Positions 1 through 5,652 are shown, counted from the first letter of the stretch. The stretch is 5,652 nt of DNA from an uncultured Hyphomicrobiales bacterium (GCA_903916165.1 CAIWVR010000452.1:1-5652); one strand, 5' to 3'. Made by a program: numbers and translations. The notes: generated from the letters alone by a model not told the origin.

Positions 1-1060
1 CGCCGTGAATGCCCGGGATTCCGAGCTTGTCGAGATCGTCCCAGATCTTCGCCGAGCGGATGATCGAGAAGAATCCCGATTGCTCGCAGGACGGATAATC
101 CGCCATCAGCGCATTGGTGAGGATCGGGTTGTTGCGGTAATGCACGGCGGTGATGTGGACCAGCGGGCATTCGGCTTCGGGCTTGCCGTAATAGCCGGTG
201 AATTCGCCGAACGGGCCTTCGGGTGCCATGCCGCCGGGACGGATCTCGCCTTCCACCACCAGCTCCGCATGGGCGGGGATCAGCAGGTCGCTGTTCCTGG
301 CCTTCACGACAGGTACCGGGCCGCCCTTGATGCCGCCGGCATATTCATATTCCGACACGTTCTTCGGAAAGCTCTGCGAGCCGACCAGCATATAGAGCGG
401 ATCGATGCCCCAGGCGGCCGCGACCTGCAGTGGCTTGCCCTGTTCCCAGGCGCGCGCAATGTGCAGGCGCGCATCCTTGCCGGGCGAGAGATAGAGGCCG
501 GTCGTGTCCTTGCCCTGCAGCATCATGCGGTAGGTGCCGACGTTGAGATAGCCGGTGTCGGGATCGCGCGTGATGACCGCATCCGCCGTGCCCGCATAGC
601 GTCCGCCATCGCGCGGCCAGTGGCGCGGGATCGGCAGCAGGTTGAGGTCTATGTCGTCGCCGGTCAGCGTGTTTTCAAAAATGGTGGCATCCGATGCGGC
701 GATTTCCTGGGGGGGAATGCGCGAGCGCAGCTTGTCCTTGGTGCGACGGATCAGTTCGACGGTCGGCGTGTCGGGATGCTCGCCCAGTGTCAGCGCGATG
801 CGGCGCACGGACGGTCCGAGCACGTTCCAGAGCGAACGCACGCCGAATTTTGACTGTTCGAAACCGGCAATGGTGTTGAACAGGATGGCGGGCGAGGGCT
901 TCTGCTTGGCGACAAGATAGCCGATGGCGCTCATTTCCTCGTCGCGCTCGACCGCCTTGTCGACGGTGCACAGCTCGCCGATCGCCTCAACCTCGCGCAG
1001 CCAGTCGCGCAAATCATTGATGGACGCGCGCGTGGTCTTGGTGTCGGCGCTGGATGTCAT
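1..1060 (-). CDS. UbiD-family prenylated-FMN decarboxylase (partial, C-terminus beyond left edge)
   Basis: My minus-strand translation from the ATG at 1060-1058 is open for 353 codons to the window edge. It matches the UbiD family throughout. The N-terminus reads INDLRDWLREVEAIGEL (residues 14-30), as in family members. Residues 173-191 hold the NVGTYRMM...GLYL segment. Residues 281-291 read EGPFGEFTGYY. By analogy with fungal Fdc1 (Arg173, Glu277, Glu282), Arg178, Glu281 and Glu286 form the catalytic triad with the expected spacing. Family members are usually about 450-510 aa, so roughly 70% is present. The family carries out reversible, prFMN-dependent (de)carboxylation of aromatic, heteroaromatic or unsaturated acids in the cytoplasm, with cofactor from a UbiX-type prenyltransferase; none is seen here. 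An AGGGAGGG ribosome site 7 nt upstream supports the start. The sequence does not decide between ubiquinone biosynthesis and aromatic-acid metabolism. It is divergent from the isomerase-like gene. Confidence 0.93.
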   Translation of the reverse strand, partial: MTSSADTKTTRASINDLRDWLREVEAIGELCTVDKAVERDEEMSAIGYLVAKQKPSPAILFNTIAGFEQSKFGVRSLWNVLGPSVRRIALTLGEHPDTPTVELIRRTKDKLRSRIPPQEIAASDATIFENTLTGDDIDLNLLPIPRHWPRDGGRYAGTADAVITRDPDTGYLNVGTYRMMLQGKDTTGLYLSPGKDARLHIARAWEQGKPLQVAAAWGIDPLYMLVGSQSFPKNVSEYEYAGGIKGGPVPVVKARNSDLLIPAHAELVVEGEIRPGGMAPEGPFGEFTGYYGKPEAECPLVHITAVHYRNNPILTNALMADYPSCEQSGFFSIIRSAKIWDDLDKLGIPGIHG

Positions 1061-1066
1061 GTGTTG

Positions 1067-1074
1067 CCCTCCCT
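1067..1074 (-). promoter_or_regulatory. Ribosome binding site of the UbiD-family gene
   Basis: On the minus strand AGGGAGGG lies 7 nt (counted from its GGAGG core) before the ATG at 1060. It is the strongest Shine-Dalgarno match in the window and fixes the start of the decarboxylase. It sits only about 8 nt inside the edge of the palindromic repeat, so any leader transcript from further upstream would contain that palindrome. Confidence 0.8.
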
Positions 1075-1081
1075 GTTTTCT

Positions 1082-1175
1082 CGTCATTGCGAAGACGGCG
1101 AAGCCCGACGCGGCAATCCATCTCGACGGGTAGAGCGAGATGGATTGCCGCGTCGCTTCGCTCCTCGCAAGGACG
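1082..1175. repeat. Palindromic intergenic repeat, copy 1
   Basis: The inner arm CGACGCGGCAATCCATCTCG at 1106-1125 is perfectly complementary to 1136-1155, giving a 20-bp stem with a 10-nt loop. The outer ends (CGTCATTGCGA at 1082-1092 against TCGCAAGGACG at 1165-1175) pair with one mismatch. Between them the two arms differ in length by 4 nt, which leaves an internal bulge. Copy 2 at 2046-2133 shares the outer CGTCATTGCGA and an 18-nt inner block. It resembles the dispersed palindromic elements I know from Bradyrhizobium/Rhodopseudomonas-type genomes; I have not checked it against a repeat library. It occupies most of the divergent gap and would form a large hairpin in the leader of either flanking gene. 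Confidence 0.9.
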
Positions 1176-1184
1176 ACGCCCGCA

Positions 1185-1217
1185 CATGCGCGATTTTGCT
1201 CAAAATCGCAAGGCATG
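1185..1217. repeat. Inverted repeat / hairpin upstream of the isomerase-like gene
   Basis: GCGATTTT (1190-1197) and AAAATCGC (1202-1209) are perfect inverted arms around a GCTC loop. The stem can be extended by CATGC (1185-1189) pairing with GCATG (1213-1217), leaving AAG (1210-1212) as a bulge, for about 13 bp in all. It ends 27 nt before the chosen ATG of the isomerase-like gene. It could be a regulator binding site, a leader hairpin affecting translation, or a side part of the neighbouring repeat. There is no U-tract, so a classical intrinsic terminator is unlikely. Confidence 0.7.
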
Positions 1218-1233
1218 GGAAAAGGAGCAAATC

Positions 1234-1239
1234 AGGAAA
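1234..1239 (+). promoter_or_regulatory. Ribosome binding site deciding the isomerase-like start
   Basis: AGGAAA lies so that AGGA ends 7 nt before the ATG at 1245. A second purine run, AGGAG at 1223-1227, is 17 nt away and too far to serve this ATG. An in-frame ATG at 1215 has only a weak AAGG close by and overlaps the hairpin, so 1245 is preferred. Confidence 0.55.
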
Positions 1240-1244
1240 TTCCC

Positions 1245-2042
1245 ATGCCGCTTGTTTCGCTCGCTGCCCTTACCATCCTCGACGCCGGTCCGGCCGGCCA
1301 GATCCGTGCCGCCCAGGCGAGCGGTTTCAAGGCGGTCGGCCTGCGTCTCCATCCGCTGCTGCCCACCGATCCAGCCGTCGCCGGGACGCCGCTCGCCGAC
1401 GAGGTGCGGGGCCTGATGCGCGAGACAGGGCTGCAATTGCTTGAGGTCGGCGTCTTCCCGATCAAGCCGGACATGGATGTCGCCGCGCTGCGCCCGGTGC
1501 TGGCGCTGTCTGGTGAACTCGGCGCGCGTTTCATCGTCTGCCCGGTGGAAGATGCCGACGAGGCGCGCCGGCTGGCGACCTTCCGGGCGCTGTGCGATCT
1601 GGCGGGCGAGTTTGGCCTCGTCGCGCTGATCGAGTTCAACCCCTACAGCGCCTGCCGCTCGCTCAGTGCCGCGCGCGTGATGGCTTTGGCCGCGCAGCGC
1701 GCCACTGCCGCGCTGGTCATTGACCTGCTGCATCTGTCGCGGTCTGGCGGAACGGCGGCGGATCTGGGCGCTGTCGAGCCCGAGCTGCTGCGCCTCGTGC
1801 ATTATTGCGACGCCGCGCCCATGCCGGAGGGCGAGCGGACATTTGAGGCGTTGCGCGCTGAATCGCGCACCGCGCGCCGCCTGCCGGGCGAGGGCGTGCT
1901 GCCGCTGCGCGAGTTGCTGGCCGCCTTTCCGGCGGGCACGCCGGTGAGTGTGGAGGCGCCGAGCCTGTCGCTCAAAGGATTGAGCGCAGAGGACCGCGCG
2001 CGGAAGGTTTTTGCGGCGACGATGGGGGTGCTGGATCGCTAG
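1245..2042 (+). CDS. Sugar phosphate isomerase/epimerase-like TIM-barrel protein
   Basis: This 265-aa soluble protein resembles the xylose-isomerase-like TIM-barrel / AP endonuclease 2 family (Pfam PF01261 type), which covers sugar epimerases, hydroxypyruvate isomerases and inosose dehydratases. Candidate metal ligands lie at barrel strand ends in the usual order: Glu130 (LIEFNP), Asp160 and His163 (VIDLLHLSRSG), His186 and Asp189 (VHYCDA), and Glu237 (VSVEAPS). The N-terminus MPLVSLAALTILDA is a typical first strand followed by 'IRAAQASGFKAVGLR'. There is no signal peptide or membrane segment. The start at 1245 is chosen because AGGA precedes it by 7 nt and the protein then begins at the first barrel strand. 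The frame stays open upstream to an ATG at 1140, but that stretch is repeat DNA. It is divergent from the UbiD gene and convergent with the ycgN-like gene. The exact reaction and substrate are not identifiable. Confidence 0.88.
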   Translation: MPLVSLAALTILDAGPAGQIRAAQASGFKAVGLRLHPLLPTDPAVAGTPLADEVRGLMRETGLQLLEVGVFPIKPDMDVAALRPVLALSGELGARFIVCPVEDADEARRLATFRALCDLAGEFGLVALIEFNPYSACRSLSAARVMALAAQRATAALVIDLLHLSRSGGTAADLGAVEPELLRLVHYCDAAPMPEGERTFEALRAESRTARRLPGEGVLPLRELLAAFPAGTPVSVEAPSLSLKGLSAEDRARKVFAATMGVLDR

Positions 2043-2045
2043 CAT

Positions 2046-2133
2046 CGTCATTGCGAGGAGCCGAAGGCGACGCGGCAATCCATCTTCGGGTGGCTGCCGC
2101 CAGATGGATTGCTTCGCTTCGCTCGCAATGACG
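2046..2133. repeat. Palindromic intergenic repeat, copy 2, between convergent genes
   Basis: The outer arms CGTCATTGCGAG (2046-2057) and CTCGCAATGACG (2122-2133) are perfect 12-bp inverted repeats. The inner arms GCAATCCATCT (2075-2085) and AGATGGATTGC (2102-2112) are perfect over 11 bp around a 16-nt loop. It shares 18 nt (2068-2085) with copy 1 at 1106-1123, plus the outer CGTCATTGCGA. It starts 4 nt after the isomerase-like stop and ends 3 nt before the stop of the ycgN-like gene. It therefore fills the whole convergent gap and may stop or stabilise transcripts from both sides. No T-tract follows either arm, so intrinsic termination is only a suggestion. Confidence 0.9.
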
Positions 2134-2136
2134 AGG

Positions 2137-2622
2137 CTATTTCTTCGCCACCTTCGGCACCTTGTTCGGCCAGCTCACGATAAATTCCGGGAACATTTCC
2201 ACCGGCACATCGAGCTCGCTGGCCATCACCTTGTCCTTCACCGACACGCCGGCCTCATGCACCGTGTCCGGCGAGCCGGAGACAAGCGGGTGCCACCATT
2301 TGAGATCCTTGCCCTCGGCGATCAGGCGGTAGCCGCAGGTCGGCGGCAGCCATTTGATGCTGCGCACGGCGTCGGGCGTCAGCTTGACGCAATCGCGGAC
2401 GCGGCGGCGGCGCTGCTTGTAGTCCGCGCACTGGCAGGTGCGCCCGTCGAGCAGCTTGCAGCCAATGCTGGTGAAATGGATGTCGCCCGTGTCCTCATCC
2501 TCGAGCTTGACGAGGCAGCAGCGGCCGCAGCCGTCGCACAGGCTCTCCCACTCCTCCTTGGAGAAGTCCTCGAGCGCGCGGCCCTTCCAGAACGGCTGTA
2601 TCTCAGCTTTGCTGCGTGTCAT
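2137..2622 (-). CDS. YcgN/UPF0260-family cysteine cluster protein
   Basis: This 161-aa protein clearly resembles E. coli YcgN (UPF0260), part of the wider CxxCxxCC family of putative zinc- or iron-binding proteins. The diagnostic block is [16 protein letters not shown] (residues 25-40), followed by [16 protein letters not shown] (63-68), [10 protein letters not shown] (91-100) and [11 protein letters not shown] (103-113). It has nine cysteines, at 29, 32, 35, 36, 55, 63, 65, 78 and 96. That is enough for more than one metal site or a cluster, but the ligand is not proven. No signal peptide is seen, so it is probably cytoplasmic. The start at 2622 gives [14 protein letters not shown], close to the family's usual N-terminus. 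An upstream in-frame ATG at 2661, with AGGG 5 nt before it, would add 13 unconserved residues and cannot be excluded. The molecular function of the family is unknown to me. It is convergent with the isomerase-like gene and divergent from the PBP gene. Confidence 0.93.
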   Translation of the reverse strand: MTRSKAEIQPFWKGRALEDFSKEEWESLCDGCGRCCLVKLEDEDTGDIHFTSIGCKLLDGRTCQCADYKQRRRRVRDCVKLTPDAVRSIKWLPPTCGYRLIAEGKDLKWWHPLVSGSPDTVHEAGVSVKDKVMASELDVPVEMFPEFIVSWPNKVPKVAKK

Positions 2623-2712
2623 AATTCCGCTCGAACGCAAGAAGACAGACAAGTTTGTCATCGGGACCCTATCGGAACCGATTGCACAGGATTAACTTCC
2701 ATCGCGTAGGTG
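2623..2712. promoter_or_regulatory. Divergent intergenic region, presumed promoters for the ycgN-like and PBP genes
   Basis: These 90 bp (51 bp if the ycgN-like gene starts at 2661) separate two divergent genes, so promoters for both probably lie here or just inside the coding ends. A TTGTCA at 2655-2660 resembles a -35 box, but no good -10 follows at 16-18 nt. The short inverted repeat ATCGG-AA-CCGAT at 2671-2682 is the only dyad noticed. No terminator or RNA gene is seen. The promoter call rests on gene arrangement rather than motifs. Confidence 0.4.
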
Positions 2713-5016
2713 ATGACCGACTCACTTGGACCTGCGAGCCTTGGCGCGTCAAGGCTGTCGACCGGATCCACCGCCGTCAGGGAGCGCGGCCGCTTGTTAC
2801 AGGATTTTGTAAAATATCTTTTAGGCAAGCGGCTCTCGCGCGTGCTTCTGGACTTCGATTCGAGGGTCGATTCGTCGCTCTACGGGGCGGGGGTCATGGC
2901 GCGCGCCGCCTATACGTCCTTTTCCTCGCGCATGGACCAGCTGCATGTCTCCGGATTTGCGCGCTTTGGCGTAGAGGCGGCCTGCGAGGGGCTGACATTG
3001 GGCCTTGGCGGCGCCATCCTCGCCCTGGCTCTGGCCATCCCGGCTTTCCGGGAGACCTCTGACAGTGACTGGCTGAAGAAGCAGGATCTTGCCGTGACCT
3101 TCCTCGACCGCACTGGCGAGCAGGTTGGCCAGCGCGGCATCCGGCATGATGATTCCGTGCCACTGGAGCAAATCCCCGATTACGTCATCCAGGCCGTGCT
3201 GGCGACCGAAGACCGGCGCTTCTTCGAACATTGGGGTATCGATCCCATCGGCACGATGCGTGCGCTGACCGTGAACGCGCGCGGCGGCGGCGTCGTGCAG
3301 GGTGGCTCCACCCTGACCCAGCAGCTCGCCAAAAACCTCTTCCTCACCAACGAGCGCTCCATCGAGCGCAAGATCAAGGAAGCCTTTCTGGCACTCTGGC
3401 TGGAACAGCATCTGCAAAAGCGCCAGATCCTGAAACTCTATCTGGATCGCGCCTATATGGGCGGCGGCACGTTCGGCATCCAGGCAGCGTCGGAATTTTA
3501 CTTCAACAAGAGTGTGCGCGACCTGTCGCTGGCGGAGGGCGCGATGCTGGCAGGCCTGTTCAAGGCCCCCACGAAATACGCGCCGCATATCAATCTGCCT
3601 GCAGCGCGCGGGCGCGCCAATGACGTGCTGCAGAATCTGGTCAATGCCGGTGTGCTGACAGAGGGCCAGATCTATGCCGCGCGCCGCAATCCGGCGCGTC
3701 CGGTCGACCGCAAGCGCGACCTCTCGCCGGACTGGTATCTCGACTGGGCCTATGACGAGGTGGCCAAACTTTCCGCCGCCGGAAAGCTCGGCAGCGACCG
3801 CGTGCTCATCGTGCGCACCGGGCTCGACCTTGGCATCCAGAAGAAAGCCGATGCGGCGATCGAGGATGCGCTGCGGCTTTACGGCAAGCAGTTTCGCGCC
3901 AAGCAGGGTGCGACCGTCGTGATGGAGCCGACGGGGCTCGTCCGCGCCATCGTCGGCGGCCGCGATTATGGCGCGAGCCAGTTCAACCGCGCCACCGACG
4001 CCGTGCGCCAGCCGGGTTCGTCCTTCAAGCCGATCGTCTATCTCTCGGCGCTGATGACCGGCAAGGTGAAGGCGACGAGCATCGTCGACGGCTCGGGGAT
4101 CTGCCTTGGCACCTGGTGCCCGCATAATTACGGGGGGGCCTCGGCCGGGCACTTGCCGCTGGTGACGGCGCTGCAAAAATCCCTGAACACCGTCGCGGTG
4201 CGCCTGTCGGTGATCATCGGTCAGGCCTATTGGACGGGCAAGGATGCCAACCAGTGGAATTTTGCCAAGCTGGGCCGTGCCAAGATTCTCGAAAACTCGC
4301 ACAAGATGGGCATTACGACGCCGCTCACCGACACCGTCTCCCTGCCGCTGGGCGCGGGCGACGTGAAGATGATCGACATGGCCGCCGTCTATTCGGTCTT
4401 TGCAAACGGTGGCCGCCGCGCGCCGCCCTTCGCTGCCGTCGAAATCCGCAATTCGAATGGCGATCTGATCTATCGTCGCGACAGGGATGGTCCGCCGCTG
4501 GAGCAGGTGATTCCTGCCGACAAGATCGCCGAGATGAACAATATGATGAAAGAGGTCGTCTCCGGCGGCACGGCACGCGCGGCTATTCTGGAAGGCGTGA
4601 CGGCAGCCGGCAAGACGGGCACGACCAATGCCTATCGTGACGCGTGGTTCGATGGTTTCACCGGCAATTACGTCTGCACGGTCTGGTTCGGCAATGATGA
4701 TTCCACCTCGATGAACAATATGACGGGCGGCTCGCTCCCCGCGCGCACCTGGCACGAGATCATGGCCTATGCGCACAAGGGCATCGAGCTGAAGAACCCT
4801 TATGGTGTCGTCGGGCCGACGCCCGCTGTCTCTGCCCGCCCACAGGCACCCGCCAGCACGGCGGCGGTCGTCGAGGATGCCACGACGCTGTCCCGCCGGT
4901 CGCTTGCCGTGATGATTTCGATTGAGGACCTGTTCGATACCGCCCGGCGCATGATCCCGCCGCGTCCGGGGGCGTCTGCGGCATCTGCTGTCGTCCGTGC
5001 GGCGGCCGCGGAGTGA
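2713..5016 (+). CDS. Class A penicillin-binding protein (PBP1A-type transglycosylase/transpeptidase)
   Basis: This 767-aa bifunctional peptidoglycan synthase polymerises lipid II glycan strands and crosslinks stem peptides at the periplasmic face of the inner membrane. An unusually long N-terminal cytoplasmic part (about 90 residues) precedes one membrane segment at about 92-112 (GLTLGLGGAILALALAIPAF). The GT51 domain has the catalytic Glu166 in ATEDRRFFEHWG, then GGSTLTQQLAKNLF, ERKIKEAFLALWLE and ILKLYLDRAYMGGGTFGI. The transpeptidase domain has SSFK (nucleophile Ser436, Lys439), SLN (Ser490, Asn492) and KTGT (from Lys634). All key motifs are intact. The linker between domains is short, with no obvious extra OB/ODD-like insertion. 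The start is uncertain: GTG 2710 and ATG 2713 have no well-spaced Shine-Dalgarno, while a TTG at 2794 has AGGGAG 9 nt upstream and would give 740 aa. The stop overlaps the next gene's start, so this is the first gene of an operon. Confidence 0.96.
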   Translation: MTDSLGPASLGASRLSTGSTAVRERGRLLQDFVKYLLGKRLSRVLLDFDSRVDSSLYGAGVMARAAYTSFSSRMDQLHVSGFARFGVEAACEGLTLGLGGAILALALAIPAFRETSDSDWLKKQDLAVTFLDRTGEQVGQRGIRHDDSVPLEQIPDYVIQAVLATEDRRFFEHWGIDPIGTMRALTVNARGGGVVQGGSTLTQQLAKNLFLTNERSIERKIKEAFLALWLEQHLQKRQILKLYLDRAYMGGGTFGIQAASEFYFNKSVRDLSLAEGAMLAGLFKAPTKYAPHINLPAARGRANDVLQNLVNAGVLTEGQIYAARRNPARPVDRKRDLSPDWYLDWAYDEVAKLSAAGKLGSDRVLIVRTGLDLGIQKKADAAIEDALRLYGKQFRAKQGATVVMEPTGLVRAIVGGRDYGASQFNRATDAVRQPGSSFKPIVYLSALMTGKVKATSIVDGSGICLGTWCPHNYGGASAGHLPLVTALQKSLNTVAVRLSVIIGQAYWTGKDANQWNFAKLGRAKILENSHKMGITTPLTDTVSLPLGAGDVKMIDMAAVYSVFANGGRRAPPFAAVEIRNSNGDLIYRRDRDGPPLEQVIPADKIAEMNNMMKEVVSGGTARAAILEGVTAAGKTGTTNAYRDAWFDGFTGNYVCTVWFGNDDSTSMNNMTGGSLPARTWHEIMAYAHKGIELKNPYGVVGPTPAVSARPQAPASTAAVVEDATTLSRRSLAVMISIEDLFDTARRMIPPRPGASAASAVVRAAAAE

Positions 5017-5600
5017 AGCAGTTCCTGAAAATCACAGCCTCCGCGCTGGCGGGCGCGGCGCTGGGCCTCGCCGCGACATATGTCATGGTGTCGCGCGGAT
5101 TGAGCCTTGACCGGGCCCTGGCCGGGCCCTGGCGCGCCATGCCGCAGGTCCCGGCGACCGGTGGCGACCCTTATGCGCGCGCTTTGATCGCACGCAGCGG
5201 TCAGGCACCGCTTGGCGTAGCGGAGGGGCTGGCGTTCACGGCCAGCGTGGACAGCGGCGGCAGAAAGCTCACTGCAGCCTGCGATTACCGTGTCTCTGGT
5301 GCCATGCCGGGCACACGTTTCTGGACGTTGACCGTGACCGATGCCGAGGGGCGTCTTGTGGCGCCGGCCGCCATCCCGGTCGCCCGCGCGGGCTTCACGT
5401 CGAGCGAAATCCTGCGCGACGGGCAGGGCGGCTTCGACATCAGGCTGGCGCGGGAGGCCCGTGCCGGAAACTGGCTGCCCCTGGCGCAGCCCGGCGCCTT
5501 CACGCTGACCTTGCGGCTGTACGATTCCCCGCTCAGCCTCAGGGCGGGTGCGCTGGCCGCGGCGGAAATGCCCGCCATTGTCGTGGAGCAGTGCTCATGA
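5013..5600 (+). CDS. DUF1214 domain-containing membrane-anchored protein
   Basis: This 195-aa protein has one N-terminal hydrophobic segment (about residues 8-27), predicted to be a membrane anchor or uncleaved signal with the rest in the periplasm. The body matches the DUF1214 pattern as I know it: GPW (38-40), DPYARALIAR (52-61), PLGVAEGLAF (66-75), CDYRV (90-94), RFWTLTVTDAEG (102-113), NWLP (153-156), LRLYDSPL (167-174), MPAIV (186-190) and a C-terminal Cys. Cys90 and Cys194 could form a disulfide, which is inference. The function of the domain is not established. The start is a GTG whose last two bases lie in the TGA stop of the PBP gene. No spaced Shine-Dalgarno precedes it, so translation probably depends on coupling. 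It overlaps the next gene by 4 bp. Confidence 0.88.
   Translation: MKQFLKITASALAGAALGLAATYVMVSRGLSLDRALAGPWRAMPQVPATGGDPYARALIARSGQAPLGVAEGLAFTASVDSGGRKLTAACDYRVSGAMPGTRFWTLTVTDAEGRLVAPAAIPVARAGFTSSEILRDGQGGFDIRLAREARAGNWLPLAQPGAFTLTLRLYDSPLSLRAGALAAAEMPAIVVEQCS
5111..5132 (+). repeat. 11-bp tandem duplication inside the DUF1214 gene
   Basis: CCGGGCCCTGG occurs twice back to back (5111-5121 and 5122-5132). The unit is not a multiple of three, so the copies are read in different frames, encoding RALAGPWR. The reading frame and the conserved GPW motif are intact, so this is either chance in GC-rich DNA or an old slippage event since accommodated. Confidence 0.8.
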
Positions 5601-5652
5601 AGCGCAAGCCTTTGCTCTCGCGTCCGTTCGAAGGCCTGGCCTGGCTCGTCGC
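5597..5652 (+). CDS. Start of a third operon gene, possibly DUF1254 protein (partial)
   Basis: An ATG at 5597 overlaps the TGA of the DUF1214 gene (ATGA) and opens a frame of 18 codons to the window edge: MKRKPLLSRPFEGLAWLV. TGGAG at 5584-5588, 8 nt upstream, is a good ribosome site. A basic start followed by a turn toward hydrophobic residues suits a membrane anchor or signal sequence. The DUF1254 assignment rests on my recollection that DUF1214 and DUF1254 genes are often adjacent in this order, not on the short peptide itself. Confidence 0.6.
   Translation, partial: MKRKPLLSRPFEGLAWLV

Noticed and set aside
5..853. A 282-codon plus-strand open frame at the left edge
   Set aside because: It is the antisense shadow of the UbiD-family gene, whose minus-strand translation shows conserved family motifs throughout.
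1140..1244. N-terminal extension of the isomerase-like protein from the ATG at 1140
   Set aside because: The extra codons are translated from the palindromic repeat and hairpin. They have no family resemblance, and a suitable ribosome site precedes 1245.
1200..2078. A 292-codon minus-strand open frame opposite the isomerase-like gene
   Set aside because: Its composition is Arg/Gln/His-rich with no domain signal, while the plus strand encodes an ordered TIM barrel with candidate metal ligands. Its 5' end lies in repeat copy 2.
1082..2133. CRISPR array or insertion sequence ends
   Set aside because: There are only two copies, about 960 bp apart, each internally palindromic. There are no regular spacers, no transposase and no target-site duplication that I can see.
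2671..2682. Short inverted repeat ATCGG-AA-CCGAT as an operator
   Set aside because: Five-bp arms are common by chance, and there is no second copy or link to a known regulator.
2655..2683. Sigma-70-like promoter with TTGTCA as -35
   Set aside because: No acceptable -10 hexamer is found at normal spacing (CCGATT at 17 nt), so I do not report it as a promoter.
2821..4776. A 651-codon open frame on the minus strand opposite the PBP gene
   Set aside because: The plus strand here has all GT51 and transpeptidase motifs. The opposite frame is Arg/His/Gly-rich low-information sequence with no recognisable domain, as expected for the antisense of GC-rich coding DNA.

Overview
The window looks like a GC-rich alphaproteobacterial chromosome, most likely Hyphomicrobiales (Bradyrhizobium / Rhodopseudomonas / Xanthobacteraceae-like). 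The reasons are the strong G/C third-position bias, a class A penicillin-binding protein (PBP) of the type I associate with this order, a downstream DUF1214 gene, and palindromic intergenic repeats with 'CGTCATTGCGA' ends and a 'GCAATCCATCT' core. No plasmid, phage, transposase, CRISPR or tRNA/rRNA signal is visible.

Layout, left to right. (1) Positions 1-1060, minus strand: the N-terminal 353 residues of a UbiD-family prenylated-FMN decarboxylase that runs off the left edge. (2) Positions 1061-1244: a short divergent intergenic region almost filled by a ~94-bp imperfect palindrome (repeat copy 1) and a separate hairpin close to the next start codon. (3) Positions 1245-2042, plus strand: a 265-aa TIM-barrel sugar-phosphate isomerase/epimerase-like protein. 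(4) Positions 2043-2136: repeat copy 2, which fills the gap between two convergent stop codons. (5) Positions 2137-2622 (possibly to 2661), minus strand: a YcgN/UPF0260 cysteine-cluster protein. (6) Positions 2623-2712: a short divergent region. (7) Positions 2713-5652, plus strand: an apparent operon of a bifunctional class A PBP, a membrane-anchored DUF1214 protein and the first 18 codons of a third gene (possibly DUF1254). Both junctions are 4-bp stop/start overlaps.

How the genes relate. The left half pairs a prFMN decarboxylase divergently with a predicted metal-dependent TIM-barrel enzyme. This could be a small catabolic or accessory locus, but the substrate cannot be read from sequence. 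The right half is a cell-envelope operon in which peptidoglycan polymerase/crosslinkase translation appears coupled to a DUF1214 protein of unknown role. The most notable observations are that coupling and the two repeat copies flanking the isomerase-like gene. I found no evidence for a wholly new system. The genes belong to known families, and the open points are the DUF1214 partner, the UbiD substrate and the roles of the repeats.
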